From Sphingobacterium thalpophilum (GTDB lineage Bacteria > Bacteroidota > Bacteroidia > Sphingobacteriales > Sphingobacteriaceae), in the NCBI RefSeq assembly GCF_038396785.1, contig NZ_CP151087.1, positions 3,596,001 through 3,660,000 of the forward strand: a stretch of 64,000 nt of DNA, written 5' to 3'. Each line of letters begins with the position of its first letter. Within the stretch, counting starts at the first letter, position 1. The notes beneath the pieces are model-generated. The model had not been told where the DNA came from, did no database searches, and was given only the letters and a program-made list of their open reading frames with translations. The position numbers and the translations under genes were made by a program. Of this stretch, positions 1-7,531 are shown piece by piece.

Positions 1-783
1 GACAACAAACAGGTCAATATCAATATTGCCGAGGCGCATGGTATCATCAAAAAACTAAGTCTCAAATCCTTCGAAGCTGAATATAAGGTTTTAATTATGT
101 GGCTGCCCGAATACCTGGACACACAAGGCAATGCGCTGTTAAAGTTAATCGAAGAACCACCCGAAAAAACGCTCTTTATTCTGGTTGCAGAAAATCAGGA
201 CAAAATATTAAATACAATCATATCACGTACGCAATTGGTCAAAATAAAGAAGTTGGATCACATGGAGATCGCACAACATCTAAAAAGCGTACATCATCTT
301 TCGGATCAAGAATCAGCTGAAATTGCTTTTATTGCGGATGGAAACCTACAAGAAGCAATGAATCAAATCCAGTCGCAAACAAATAATCATTTTGGCATTT
401 TGGTAAACTGGCTGCGCTTCATCGTTTCGGACGCAGGGACCAATATGATTTCCCTAGTAGAAGAAGAGCTCTCAAAAATGGGGCGAGAAAACCAAAAAAG
501 CTTTCTTTTTTATGCAATTAATATGATGCGTCAGATTATATTAATAAAAGAAGGGCTTTCCAGTCTCGTATTCTTACCGGCCAAAGAATTGGATTTTGTC
601 CAAAAATTTGCCGTACACTATACCGTTGAACAAATTGAAGCAACAATAAATCTATTTGAGGAAACACATTATTTTGTAGAAAGAAATGCAAATCCCAAAA
701 TATTATTTTTAGATTTATCTTTGCAGTTAACATTAATATACAAATACAAAACGTTTCCGAAAGGAACTCAATATATAATATAG
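1..783 (+). CDS. holB: DNA polymerase III delta-prime subunit, 3' part
   Basis: Clamp-loader subunit that helps open and load the sliding clamp during replication. The window begins inside the gene: the frame is open from base 1, so the first in-frame ATG at base 97 is internal and the real start lies outside. The visible 260 residues include the stretch NALLKLIEEPPEKT, typical of the AAA+ core shared by HolB and DnaX, followed by a helical C-terminal region as in the clamp-loader collar. The next gene begins 6 bases after the stop, so the two are probably co-transcribed. HolB rather than DnaX is favoured by length and the lack of a long C-terminal extension. Confidence 0.85.
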   Translation, partial: DNKQVNINIAEAHGIIKKLSLKSFEAEYKVLIMWLPEYLDTQGNALLKLIEEPPEKTLFILVAENQDKILNTIISRTQLVKIKKLDHMEIAQHLKSVHHLSDQESAEIAFIADGNLQEAMNQIQSQTNNHFGILVNWLRFIVSDAGTNMISLVEEELSKMGRENQKSFLFYAINMMRQIILIKEGLSSLVFLPAKELDFVQKFAVHYTVEQIEATINLFEETHYFVERNANPKILFLDLSLQLTLIYKYKTFPKGTQYII

Positions 784-789
784 AAAACT

Positions 790-2166
790 ATGGGATGTGG
801 CAGTTGCTCATCCGGCGGAGGTTGCGGTACTACCACGACAAATGGTACACCAGCAGGATGTCAGAACAATGGCTCTTGCATGACTAGCGGATGTAATAAA
901 TTAGATGTATATGACTGGCTTTCCGATATGGATATGCCTTCAAACTATAAACCATTTAATATCGTCGAAGTACGATTCAAGGGATCACGAAAAGATTTCT
1001 TTATTAATGTAGACAATACCTACCTTGAAATGGGGGAAATGGTCGTTGTAGAACCCTCTACTGGTGGCTATGATGTCGGACATGTCTCCTTAACGGGTGA
1101 ATTGGTCAGACTACAATTAAAAAAGAACAATGTTACCCCAGAAACGGTAACTAAAAAAATCTATCGGAAGCCCAATGAAATGGATGTAGAGAAGTATAAT
1201 GCAGCAAAAGATCTCGAATGGGAAACGATGCACAAAGCACGTAAACTGGCTTTGGACCTGGGTTTGTCCATGAAGATTTCTGATGTTGACTACCAGGGTG
1301 ATAAAACCAAAGCTACCTTCTACTACACTGCTGAGGGCCGCGTGGATTTCCGTGAGCTTATCAAAAAAATGGCTGAAGCTTTCAGAATACGCATTGAAAT
1401 GCGCCAGATAGGTATGCGACAAGAAGCTAGCCGCCTCGGTGGAATCGGTTCCTGTGGCCGCGAACTCTGCTGTTCAACCTGGCTAACGGATTTCAAAACA
1501 GTATCCACGTCGGCCGCACGTTATCAAAATCTTTCTTTGAATACGTTAAAGCTAGCGGGACAATGCGGAAAATTAAAATGCTGTCTCAATTATGAATTAG
1601 ATAGTTACATGGATGCTTTAAAAGACATCCCAAATAATATCGACCGCATCGAAACGCTAAAAGGAGTTGCTTATCTTCAAAAGACCGATATTTTCAAGAA
1701 AATGATGTGGTTCTCTTTTCCTGGAGCTGAAAATTGGATCGCCATTCCCGTTCAACAAGTCAAAGAGTTTGTCGAAATGAATAAGCAGGGGATCAAACCG
1801 GAAGCAATTTCGAGTGCAGTAGATAACGATGAAGTCAGAGAAGAGAAAAATATCAATTACGATTACGAAAATGTAGTCGGACAAGATAGCTTAACTCGAC
1901 TTGATGACCGGAATAAAAGAAAGAAAAAAAGAAAATCCAAAAGCAATACTGTCAAACCTGAAAGTAAGGCTGGACAAAAAACTGAGAAGTCCGAACAAAG
2001 TACACCTAGACAAAGTGCTAAACCTCAGATTTCGACTGATGCTGTAGCTCCAAGCGCGAATAAAGAGAATAAAGAAGGATCTAATAACAGACCAAAAAAG
2101 CGTTTTAATCGCCATCGGAATAAAAACAAAGGTAATAACAACAATGCTGCACCGAAAGCAGAATAA
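790..2166 (+). CDS. PSP1-domain protein, RicT/YaaT-like
   Basis: Homologue of the RicT (YaaT) family, which in Bacillus forms an iron-sulfur-containing complex acting on RNA maturation and development; in Bacteroidota its role is less clear. The PSP1 region lies around residues 100-200. Two conserved cysteine clusters, CGRELCC near residue 225 and GQCGKLKCCLNYE near 258, fit the family. The N-terminus adds a short Cys/Gly-rich run (starting MGCGSCSSGGGCG), and the last roughly 90 residues are a Lys/Asn-rich, probably disordered tail. The gene sits directly behind holB, a frequent arrangement, and is followed by a strong terminator. Confidence 0.8.
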   Translation: MGCGSCSSGGGCGTTTTNGTPAGCQNNGSCMTSGCNKLDVYDWLSDMDMPSNYKPFNIVEVRFKGSRKDFFINVDNTYLEMGEMVVVEPSTGGYDVGHVSLTGELVRLQLKKNNVTPETVTKKIYRKPNEMDVEKYNAAKDLEWETMHKARKLALDLGLSMKISDVDYQGDKTKATFYYTAEGRVDFRELIKKMAEAFRIRIEMRQIGMRQEASRLGGIGSCGRELCCSTWLTDFKTVSTSAARYQNLSLNTLKLAGQCGKLKCCLNYELDSYMDALKDIPNNIDRIETLKGVAYLQKTDIFKKMMWFSFPGAENWIAIPVQQVKEFVEMNKQGIKPEAISSAVDNDEVREEKNINYDYENVVGQDSLTRLDDRNKRKKKRKSKSNTVKPESKAGQKTEKSEQSTPRQSAKPQISTDAVAPSANKENKEGSNNRPKKRFNRHRNKNKGNNNNAAPKAE

Positions 2167-2170
2167 AAAA

Positions 2171-2207
2171 AATATGCCTAATTTTAACCCATTAGGCATA
2201 TTCTTTT
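2171..2207 (+). terminator. Rho-independent terminator after the PSP1 gene
   Basis: An 11-bp perfect stem (AATATGCCTAA pairing with TTAGGCATATT) with a 10-base loop is followed by a T-rich run. It begins 5 bases after the stop codon and separates the holB unit from gldH. Confidence 0.8.
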
Positions 2208-2218
2208 TATAAATAAAC

Positions 2219-2689
2219 ATGAAACTCAAAAGCTCTCCCTTCCTTATTGGTTTGTTATGTATTGGCATAGGGTATTCTTGTGACCAAACTTTTGTCATAA
2301 ATGAAAATAAACCCATTGATAATAAAGCTTGGCTGAATACATCACCGCCTAGTTTTCAATTTCATATCGGCGACAATACCAAACGATATGATGTATTGAT
2401 GGATGTCCGTCATACACCGGAATATGCTTTTTCCAATCTTTTTGTACTTATTTACCAACGAGGCCCAGGTAAAAAGCAATATACTTTTCGTAAAGAAATA
2501 AAAATGGCCCGATCGGATGGAAAATGGATAGGAAAATCCTCCGGTAGCTTGTATAACAATCAATCCATCATCCATAAAGATTACCTATTTCCGGATACAG
2601 GAATTTATACGATTTCCATCGAACAGAACATGAAAGAAAATCCGTTGAAAGAAATCACAGACGTAGGGTTAACCATTGTTCCAAAATGA
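2219..2689 (+). CDS. gldH: Gliding motility lipoprotein GldH
   Basis: GldH is an outer-envelope lipoprotein needed for gliding in Flavobacterium and is also kept in non-gliding Bacteroidota. The 156-residue product has a short hydrophobic signal ending in a lipobox-like GYSC near residue 21, then a beta-rich domain typical of GldH. The stop overlaps the next gene by four bases (ATGA), so gldH and lpxK are translationally coupled, which is their usual arrangement. Without other gld/spr genes in the window, actual gliding cannot be inferred. Confidence 0.8.
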   Translation: MKLKSSPFLIGLLCIGIGYSCDQTFVINENKPIDNKAWLNTSPPSFQFHIGDNTKRYDVLMDVRHTPEYAFSNLFVLIYQRGPGKKQYTFRKEIKMARSDGKWIGKSSGSLYNNQSIIHKDYLFPDTGIYTISIEQNMKENPLKEITDVGLTIVPK

Positions 2690-3735
2690 TACGCTTATTA
2701 CGATATCTATTATTTCCTTTTACCATCATCTACGCCCTTGTGGTGTGGATAAGAAATCGATTATATGATCTTAAGCTGCTTCCATCGCGGTCTTTTGACA
2801 TTCCAACTGTAGTAATAGGAAATCTTGCCGTTGGTGGGACAGGAAAAAGCCCAATGACAGAATTTGTGGTATCCAGCCTTAAAGGTCAGTTTAAAACGGC
2901 AATACTCAGTCGAGGATATGGACGTAGCACCAAAGGTTTCTTTTTGCTACAGACGGATTCATCGGCCACGGACGTCGGTGACGAGCCCTTGCAGTTCAAA
3001 AATAAATTTCCGGCTGTTACTGTTGCAGTTTGTGAGGATCGTTGTACTGGAATTGAAAAACTTCAGTCAACTCACCAACTTATTATTCTGGATGACGCTT
3101 ATCAACACCGAAAATTATCACCTCTTTTCAATATATTACTATTTGATTTTTTATCGTTTTCCAAACCTATGCTCGTATTTCCCACAGGAAACTTTAGGGA
3201 TCTCCTAATGGAGGCCAAACGCGCACAGATCATAGTAATTACGAAATGTCCTATTGATCTTTCGACCGAAGAAAAAAAACGGATAGAAAACAAAATCAGG
3301 TATTATAACAAAGAAGCTTTAATTGTATTTAGCTATATCGACTATCTTGAACCCATCAATAGTAAAGGAAATCTAATCGATATCAAAGGCAAAGACATTA
3401 TTTTGGTTACCGGTATTGCTAAACCTCAACCCTTAGTAGATTATCTCCAAAACAAAGCAAATTCAATCCAACACATTTCCTTTGAAGATCATCATTCTTT
3501 TACTGAATCGGATATCAATCAAATTGCAAAATCTTACCAGAATATGGCGAGCAGCAACAAGATCGTATTGACAACTGAAAAGGACTTTCAGCGACTAAAA
3601 CCTTTTAAACAGAAATTTACGGCAATTGATTTGGCTTATCTGCCAATCGGTCTTCAATTTCACGATCCTATCCAACAGGAAATATTCCATAAATGGCTAT
3701 ATGATGCAGTGGCTCAAAGTGTTAATCAACCTTAA
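2686..3735 (+). CDS. lpxK: Tetraacyldisaccharide 4'-kinase
   Basis: LpxK phosphorylates the 4' position of the lipid A disaccharide precursor at the inner membrane, an essential step of the Raetz pathway. The 349-residue protein begins with a hydrophobic membrane-contacting helix and carries a P-loop within GNLAVGGTGKSP around residue 50; a later ILDDAYQHR motif near residue 137 fits the family (DDGFQHR in proteobacterial LpxK). Length is normal. It overlaps gldH by 4 bases. No clear terminator was seen after it. Confidence 0.92.
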   Translation: MIRLLRYLLFPFTIIYALVVWIRNRLYDLKLLPSRSFDIPTVVIGNLAVGGTGKSPMTEFVVSSLKGQFKTAILSRGYGRSTKGFFLLQTDSSATDVGDEPLQFKNKFPAVTVAVCEDRCTGIEKLQSTHQLIILDDAYQHRKLSPLFNILLFDFLSFSKPMLVFPTGNFRDLLMEAKRAQIIVITKCPIDLSTEEKKRIENKIRYYNKEALIVFSYIDYLEPINSKGNLIDIKGKDIILVTGIAKPQPLVDYLQNKANSIQHISFEDHHSFTESDINQIAKSYQNMASSNKIVLTTEKDFQRLKPFKQKFTAIDLAYLPIGLQFHDPIQQEIFHKWLYDAVAQSVNQP

Positions 3736-3884
3736 ATTTTGTTAAGATCAGGTGCTATACTAAACTTTTTCATCAAATTTATATTCTATATGTAAACAGA
3801 GAATCTCAAAAGTTTTCGCTCTGTCTATAATGAACGAATTGAGTGTATACCCGATATTCGGCACTCGTGATAAACTATACAAAG

Positions 3885-4253
3885 ATGAAAAAGAAAATTT
3901 TAATGGCAGTAGCTTGTTTATTTTTAAGTGCTACAGGAGTTTTTGCCCAACAACGTCAGCAACGTAGTCCTGAAGAACAAGCTAAAATGCGCGTAGAGCA
4001 TTTAGACAAATTATTAAGCCTCAATCAAACGCAAAAAGATTCGATCTATAACCTTACATTAAGTCAGGCTCAACAACGGGCTGCTCTTCGAAATGAGGGG
4101 GGAGATCGAAAAGCGAACATGGAAAAATATAAACAGCTTCAGGAAATACAAACAACCAAAATTAAATCATGGCTTACCCCTGACCAAGCTAAGCTATTTG
4201 AAGAACAACAAGAAAAAATGAAGGAAAGAATGTCTAAACGTTCCGACAATTAA
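3885..4253 (+). CDS. Small exported LTxxQ (Spy/CpxP-like) protein
   Basis: A 122-residue protein with a clear signal peptide ending FAQQ near residue 21. The mature part is Gln/Lys/Glu-rich and helical, with two motifs of the L-T/N-x-x-Q type (LNQTQ and LTPDQ) that characterise the CpxP/Spy group of periplasmic chaperone-like proteins. I start at the ATG at 3885 rather than the upstream ATG at 3843, because only the former puts the signal peptide at the N-terminus. It leads a run of three such genes. Function by analogy only. Confidence 0.65.
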   Translation: MKKKILMAVACLFLSATGVFAQQRQQRSPEEQAKMRVEHLDKLLSLNQTQKDSIYNLTLSQAQQRAALRNEGGDRKANMEKYKQLQEIQTTKIKSWLTPDQAKLFEEQQEKMKERMSKRSDN

Positions 4254-4268
4254 ATAAAGCTATCTTAG

Positions 4269-4301
4269 AAAAAGGCCTTGTTTTTTGACAAGGCCTTTTT
4301 T
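4269..4301 (+). terminator. Rho-independent terminator
   Basis: A 12-bp stem (AAAAAGGCCTTG with CAAGGCCTTTTT) and T-run, 15 bases after the preceding stop codon. Confidence 0.85.
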
Positions 4302-4555
4302 ATGTCACGTTCAGTTTTATTCTGACGTTGTCATCACAATTAAGTTCGTCTAACTTTATCGATCCTGTTAGCAGTACAATAACAGCGATATCATCAATTT
4401 TTGCATTTCACGCCATATATAAAAACCCGTATTCCAATGAATTACAATCAGTTAATATTAAAACTTTGTTAAAGTAACATAGTTGATACAATATAAATAC
4501 CCCTTTCGAGTTTTTATAGCAAGACGGTTTAATTGTAACTTTTTAAATACAAGAT
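4302..4555 (+). other. Intergenic region before the second LTxxQ gene
   Basis: AT-rich stretch with no convincing reading frame or RNA. It must contain the promoter of the gene at 4556, but no perfect TAnnTTTG box was found. Confidence 0.4.
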
Positions 4556-4939
4556 ATGAAAAAGCTAATTTTAACAGGAATAGGATTCATTCTAGCGATG
4601 GGCCTAACGTTTGCACAACAGGGTAGTCCCGAAGATGCAGCTGCTAAAGCAACGACTGAACTTGTACAGAAACTGCATCTGAATGATGAGCAAAAAACTG
4701 CGGTATCAACCATTCTATTGGATCAGGTAAAAACAGAACAGACAATAGTAAAAGATACTGGGTCTTCTGCTCAAGCGAAAAGCGAAGCGCTTAATAAGCT
4801 ACAGACTGAAGTGGATACAAAAGTCAGTCAATTACTTACCGAAGATCAGAAATCGCTTTATCAAAAAGTCATAACTGAAAGACCAGCTAAAGCTGTGCCG
4901 ACCGCAGCTGAGCCTCAGAAAACTGAATCTGGTCAATAA
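4556..4939 (+). CDS. Small exported LTxxQ-type protein, copy A
   Basis: A 127-residue protein with signal peptide (MKKLILTGIGFILAMG, cleavage after TFA). The mature part is helical with LNDEQ near residue 44 and LTEDQ near residue 94, matching the LxxxQ repeats of Spy/CpxP-like proteins. It is a close paralogue of the next gene, with almost identical signal peptides and a shared NDEQKTAVSTI block, so the pair arose by tandem duplication. The C-terminus is a short Pro/Ala/Glu-rich tail. Specific function unknown. Confidence 0.6.
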   Translation: MKKLILTGIGFILAMGLTFAQQGSPEDAAAKATTELVQKLHLNDEQKTAVSTILLDQVKTEQTIVKDTGSSAQAKSEALNKLQTEVDTKVSQLLTEDQKSLYQKVITERPAKAVPTAAEPQKTESGQ

Positions 4940-5003
4940 TCGACAATAAAGTAAAATTAGGTAGCAAAAAAACATTGAATAATTTCATCTAAAATTAAAC
5001 ATC

Positions 5004-5411
5004 ATGAAAAAGTTATTTTTAGCAGGTATAGGTTTCTTCCTAGCGATGGGCCTAACATTTGCACAACAAACAACACCGGAAGAAAATGCAACAAAGGTAG
5101 TAACTGAATTAGTCACAAAGCTGACATTAAATGACGAGCAGAAAACTGCGGTATCAACAATCGTATTGGATCAAGAAAAGGCTATAGCGGCTGTCATTCA
5201 GGATTCCACGACTAAGGTTGACGTCAAAAAGGAGAATATAGCCAAAATACAGGGTGAATCAGATACTAAAATAGCTCAGTTGCTAACAGATGAACAAAAA
5301 GTTGCTTATCAGAAATATGTTACTGAGCGACCTCCAGTAAACATTCCGGCAACGCAAGAAACAACAGAACAAAAAGAATCCGGTAACGGACAGAGCAATC
5401 AACAACAATAA
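5004..5411 (+). CDS. Small exported LTxxQ-type protein, copy B
   Basis: A 135-residue tandem paralogue of the gene at 4556, with the same signal peptide pattern (MKKLFLAGIGFFLAMG), the same NDEQKTAVSTI block and a second LTDEQ motif. The tail is Gln/Glu/Asn-rich. It lies 64 bases downstream of copy A on the same strand and is followed by a very strong terminator, so the two are probably one transcript. Likely periplasmic; role unproven. Confidence 0.6.
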   Translation: MKKLFLAGIGFFLAMGLTFAQQTTPEENATKVVTELVTKLTLNDEQKTAVSTIVLDQEKAIAAVIQDSTTKVDVKKENIAKIQGESDTKIAQLLTDEQKVAYQKYVTERPPVNIPATQETTEQKESGNGQSNQQQ

Positions 5412-5428
5412 TCATTCGAGAACGAATG

Positions 5429-5469
5429 AAAATCCTCTGGACATGCAATGCATGTCCAGAGGATTTTTT
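5429..5469 (+). terminator. Strong rho-independent terminator
   Basis: An 18-bp perfect stem (left arm 5429-5446, right arm 5450-5467) with a 3-base loop followed by a T-run. It closes the tandem LTxxQ pair. Confidence 0.9.
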
Positions 5470-5493
5470 ATGCCTTACAGGGCCTTAAATACA

Positions 5494-5530
5494 TTAAAAA
5501 AGGGCTGTCCAAGTAATATGGACAGCCCTT
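5494..5530 (-). terminator. dnaA terminator
   Basis: An 11-bp stem (AAGGGCTGTCC with GGACAGCCCTT). Read on the minus strand it is followed by a T-run, and it lies 27 bases past the dnaA stop. Confidence 0.85.
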
Positions 5531-5557
5531 CTAATGCTTTGCTTACGATAATTGACA

Positions 5558-6982
5558 TTAAGATTTTAATTTTTTCATAATGTCACTTACATAAGTTTTA
5601 AATTTCTTGTCAGTTTCAATTAAATCCTCTACGGTTTGACAGGCATAAATGACTGTCGAGTGGTCTCTTCCTCCGAAGAATGCTCCAATCGATTTTAGTG
5701 AAGATTTGGTATGTGCTTTTGCTAAGTACATCGAAATTTGCCTGGCCTGCACGATTTCACGCTTTCTAACTTTCGATTTAACCATATCCACAGGAACTTC
5801 AAAATATTCACAGACTAATTTTTGAATAAAGTCCATTGAAATTTCCTTATGGGTATTCTTCACAAAATTCTTCAACATGGATTTTGCTAAGCCCAAATCG
5901 ATCTCTTTTTTGTTCAAAGTAGACTGAGCCAATAATGAAACCATGGCTCCTTCCAATTCACGAACGCTGTTATCGATCTGTGTTGCGACGTATTCCACTA
6001 CATTTTCAGGTAAATCAATACCATCGGAATACATCTTCTTCTTCAAAATTGCCATTCTCGTCTCAAGATCAGGAATCTGAATATCTGCAGATAATCCCCA
6101 TTTAAAACGACTAAGCAAACGTTCCTCCAAACCAGCTAAATCCTTAGGTGCTTTGTCTGAAGTCAAAATAATTTGCTTTCCAGATTGATGCAAATGATTA
6201 AAAATATGGAAGAAAATATCCTGTGTTTTTTCTTTACCGGCAAAGTTATGTACATCATCCATAATGATGACATCCATTGCTTGATAAAAGTTAACGAAAT
6301 CATTGATTGTATTATTTTTCAATGAATCCACAAACTGCTGACAGAATTTCTCACAAGACACATAAATGACCAGTTTATCGGGAAGATTTCTCTTGATTTC
6401 ATTTCCGATTGCTTGGGCAAGGTGTGTCTTTCCCAAACCAACATCACCATAAATCATCAAAGGGTTGAATGAAGTACCACCCGGCTTATTCGCTACAGCA
6501 TAACCTGCTGAACGAGCAAGACGATTACATTCACCTTCGATAAAATTTTCGAATGTGTAGTTTTGATTCAATTGCGGATCAACCTGCAATTTTTTCAATC
6601 CAGGAATAACAAATGGATTTTTGATATCTCTATTTAAAGATACCGGTACAGGGATAGATTGTCTTTTCCCTTCTGCTCCATTGCCATTCGATGGAAGATT
6701 AGTCGTATAGGGATGAGAAGCTGAAGACTTCTCCACTACAATATTGTATTCCAATCTACCTTGTTCTCCTAAAAATTTCTTTACGGTCTTACGAAGAATT
6801 CCTACATAGTGTTCTTCGAGCCACTCATAAAAAAATAAGCTAGGCACTTGAATAGTCAAAACGTCACCCTCCAAACGGACTGCTTTCACAGGTTCAAACC
6901 AGGTCTTGAAACTTTGCGCTGGTATATTATCTTTGATAATCGAAAGACAATTATTCCAGACACTTGAATACGTTTTTTCCAT
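5558..6982 (-). CDS. dnaA: Chromosomal replication initiator DnaA
   Basis: ATP-dependent initiator that binds DnaA boxes and melts the origin. The 474-residue product has the N-terminal helical domain (SVWNNCLSIIKDN), a Walker A GDVGLGKTH near residue 180, a Walker B IIMDDVH, and the C-terminal DNA-binding signature GGRDHSTV. I chose the ATG at 6982 (MEKTYSSVW), where family proteins begin; the frame extends upstream only through a TTG at 7021. It is transcribed leftward, co-directionally with the leftward fork from the proposed origin, which lies 8.5 kb away instead of next to dnaA. Confidence 0.97.
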   Translation of the reverse strand: MEKTYSSVWNNCLSIIKDNIPAQSFKTWFEPVKAVRLEGDVLTIQVPSLFFYEWLEEHYVGILRKTVKKFLGEQGRLEYNIVVEKSSASHPYTTNLPSNGNGAEGKRQSIPVPVSLNRDIKNPFVIPGLKKLQVDPQLNQNYTFENFIEGECNRLARSAGYAVANKPGGTSFNPLMIYGDVGLGKTHLAQAIGNEIKRNLPDKLVIYVSCEKFCQQFVDSLKNNTINDFVNFYQAMDVIIMDDVHNFAGKEKTQDIFFHIFNHLHQSGKQIILTSDKAPKDLAGLEERLLSRFKWGLSADIQIPDLETRMAILKKKMYSDGIDLPENVVEYVATQIDNSVRELEGAMVSLLAQSTLNKKEIDLGLAKSMLKNFVKNTHKEISMDFIQKLVCEYFEVPVDMVKSKVRKREIVQARQISMYLAKAHTKSSLKSIGAFFGGRDHSTVIYACQTVEDLIETDKKFKTYVSDIMKKLKS

Positions 6983-7466
6983 TCTAAAATTGTTAATAAG
7001 TTGATTTACAATACGCGACAAAAAATATGTTGATAACTTTCTCTGAGAACGAAGATGACAAAAAAATATCAGCTAAAAAACTAAAATATAAAATAATTAA
7101 TAAACCATTATATATCAGATATTTACTATGTAAAATTGTGGAAAACTAGCGCTAAAATTGATCTCTAAAAATAATTATTAACATTCCAAATTTATTTGAA
7201 AAAAAAGAACAAAAAAAGTAGCAAACTAATTACGTCTCAGTCCTTAAGGTCTAAATCTAAATTAACCAAAATAATAGCTAATTACAATCTTTAGTTCATA
7301 TATTTTTAATATTAAATTTATAAGAATTTAAAGCCAACTTAACATCATTGCTAATGGACGATTCAACTTATTTATGTCCAACTGTAAAACAAAAATCTAT
7401 ATAATTTATCCGAAAGAAAAAAACATATTGTAACATATGAGATTAATTGTGAGCTCCAAAAATGCG
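6983..7466 (-). promoter_or_regulatory. dnaA upstream region with DnaA-box-like sites
   Basis: About 480 bases with no gene, very AT-rich. Two sites resemble DnaA boxes: TGTTGATAA at 7028-7036 (reverse complement TTATCAACA) and TGTGGAAAA at 7137-7145, the same 9-mer as in the proposed origin at 15515. They could serve DnaA autoregulation. No other structure was recognised except the dxs terminator at its far end. Confidence 0.5.
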
Positions 7467-7524
7467 ATACTATAGAAACAAAAAAGGAGGTCCATAGGGA
7501 TCTCCTTTTTTGTTTCTATAGTAT
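7467..7524 (-). terminator. Long-stem terminator of dxs
   Basis: A 23-bp perfect inverted repeat (7467-7489 with 7502-7524) with a 12-base loop lies 8 bases downstream of the dxs stop. The inner stem contains AAAAAAGGAG/CTCCTTTTTT, so a U-rich segment falls within the stem; the function as terminator is inferred from position. Confidence 0.75.
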
Positions 7525-7531
7525 ATAACTT

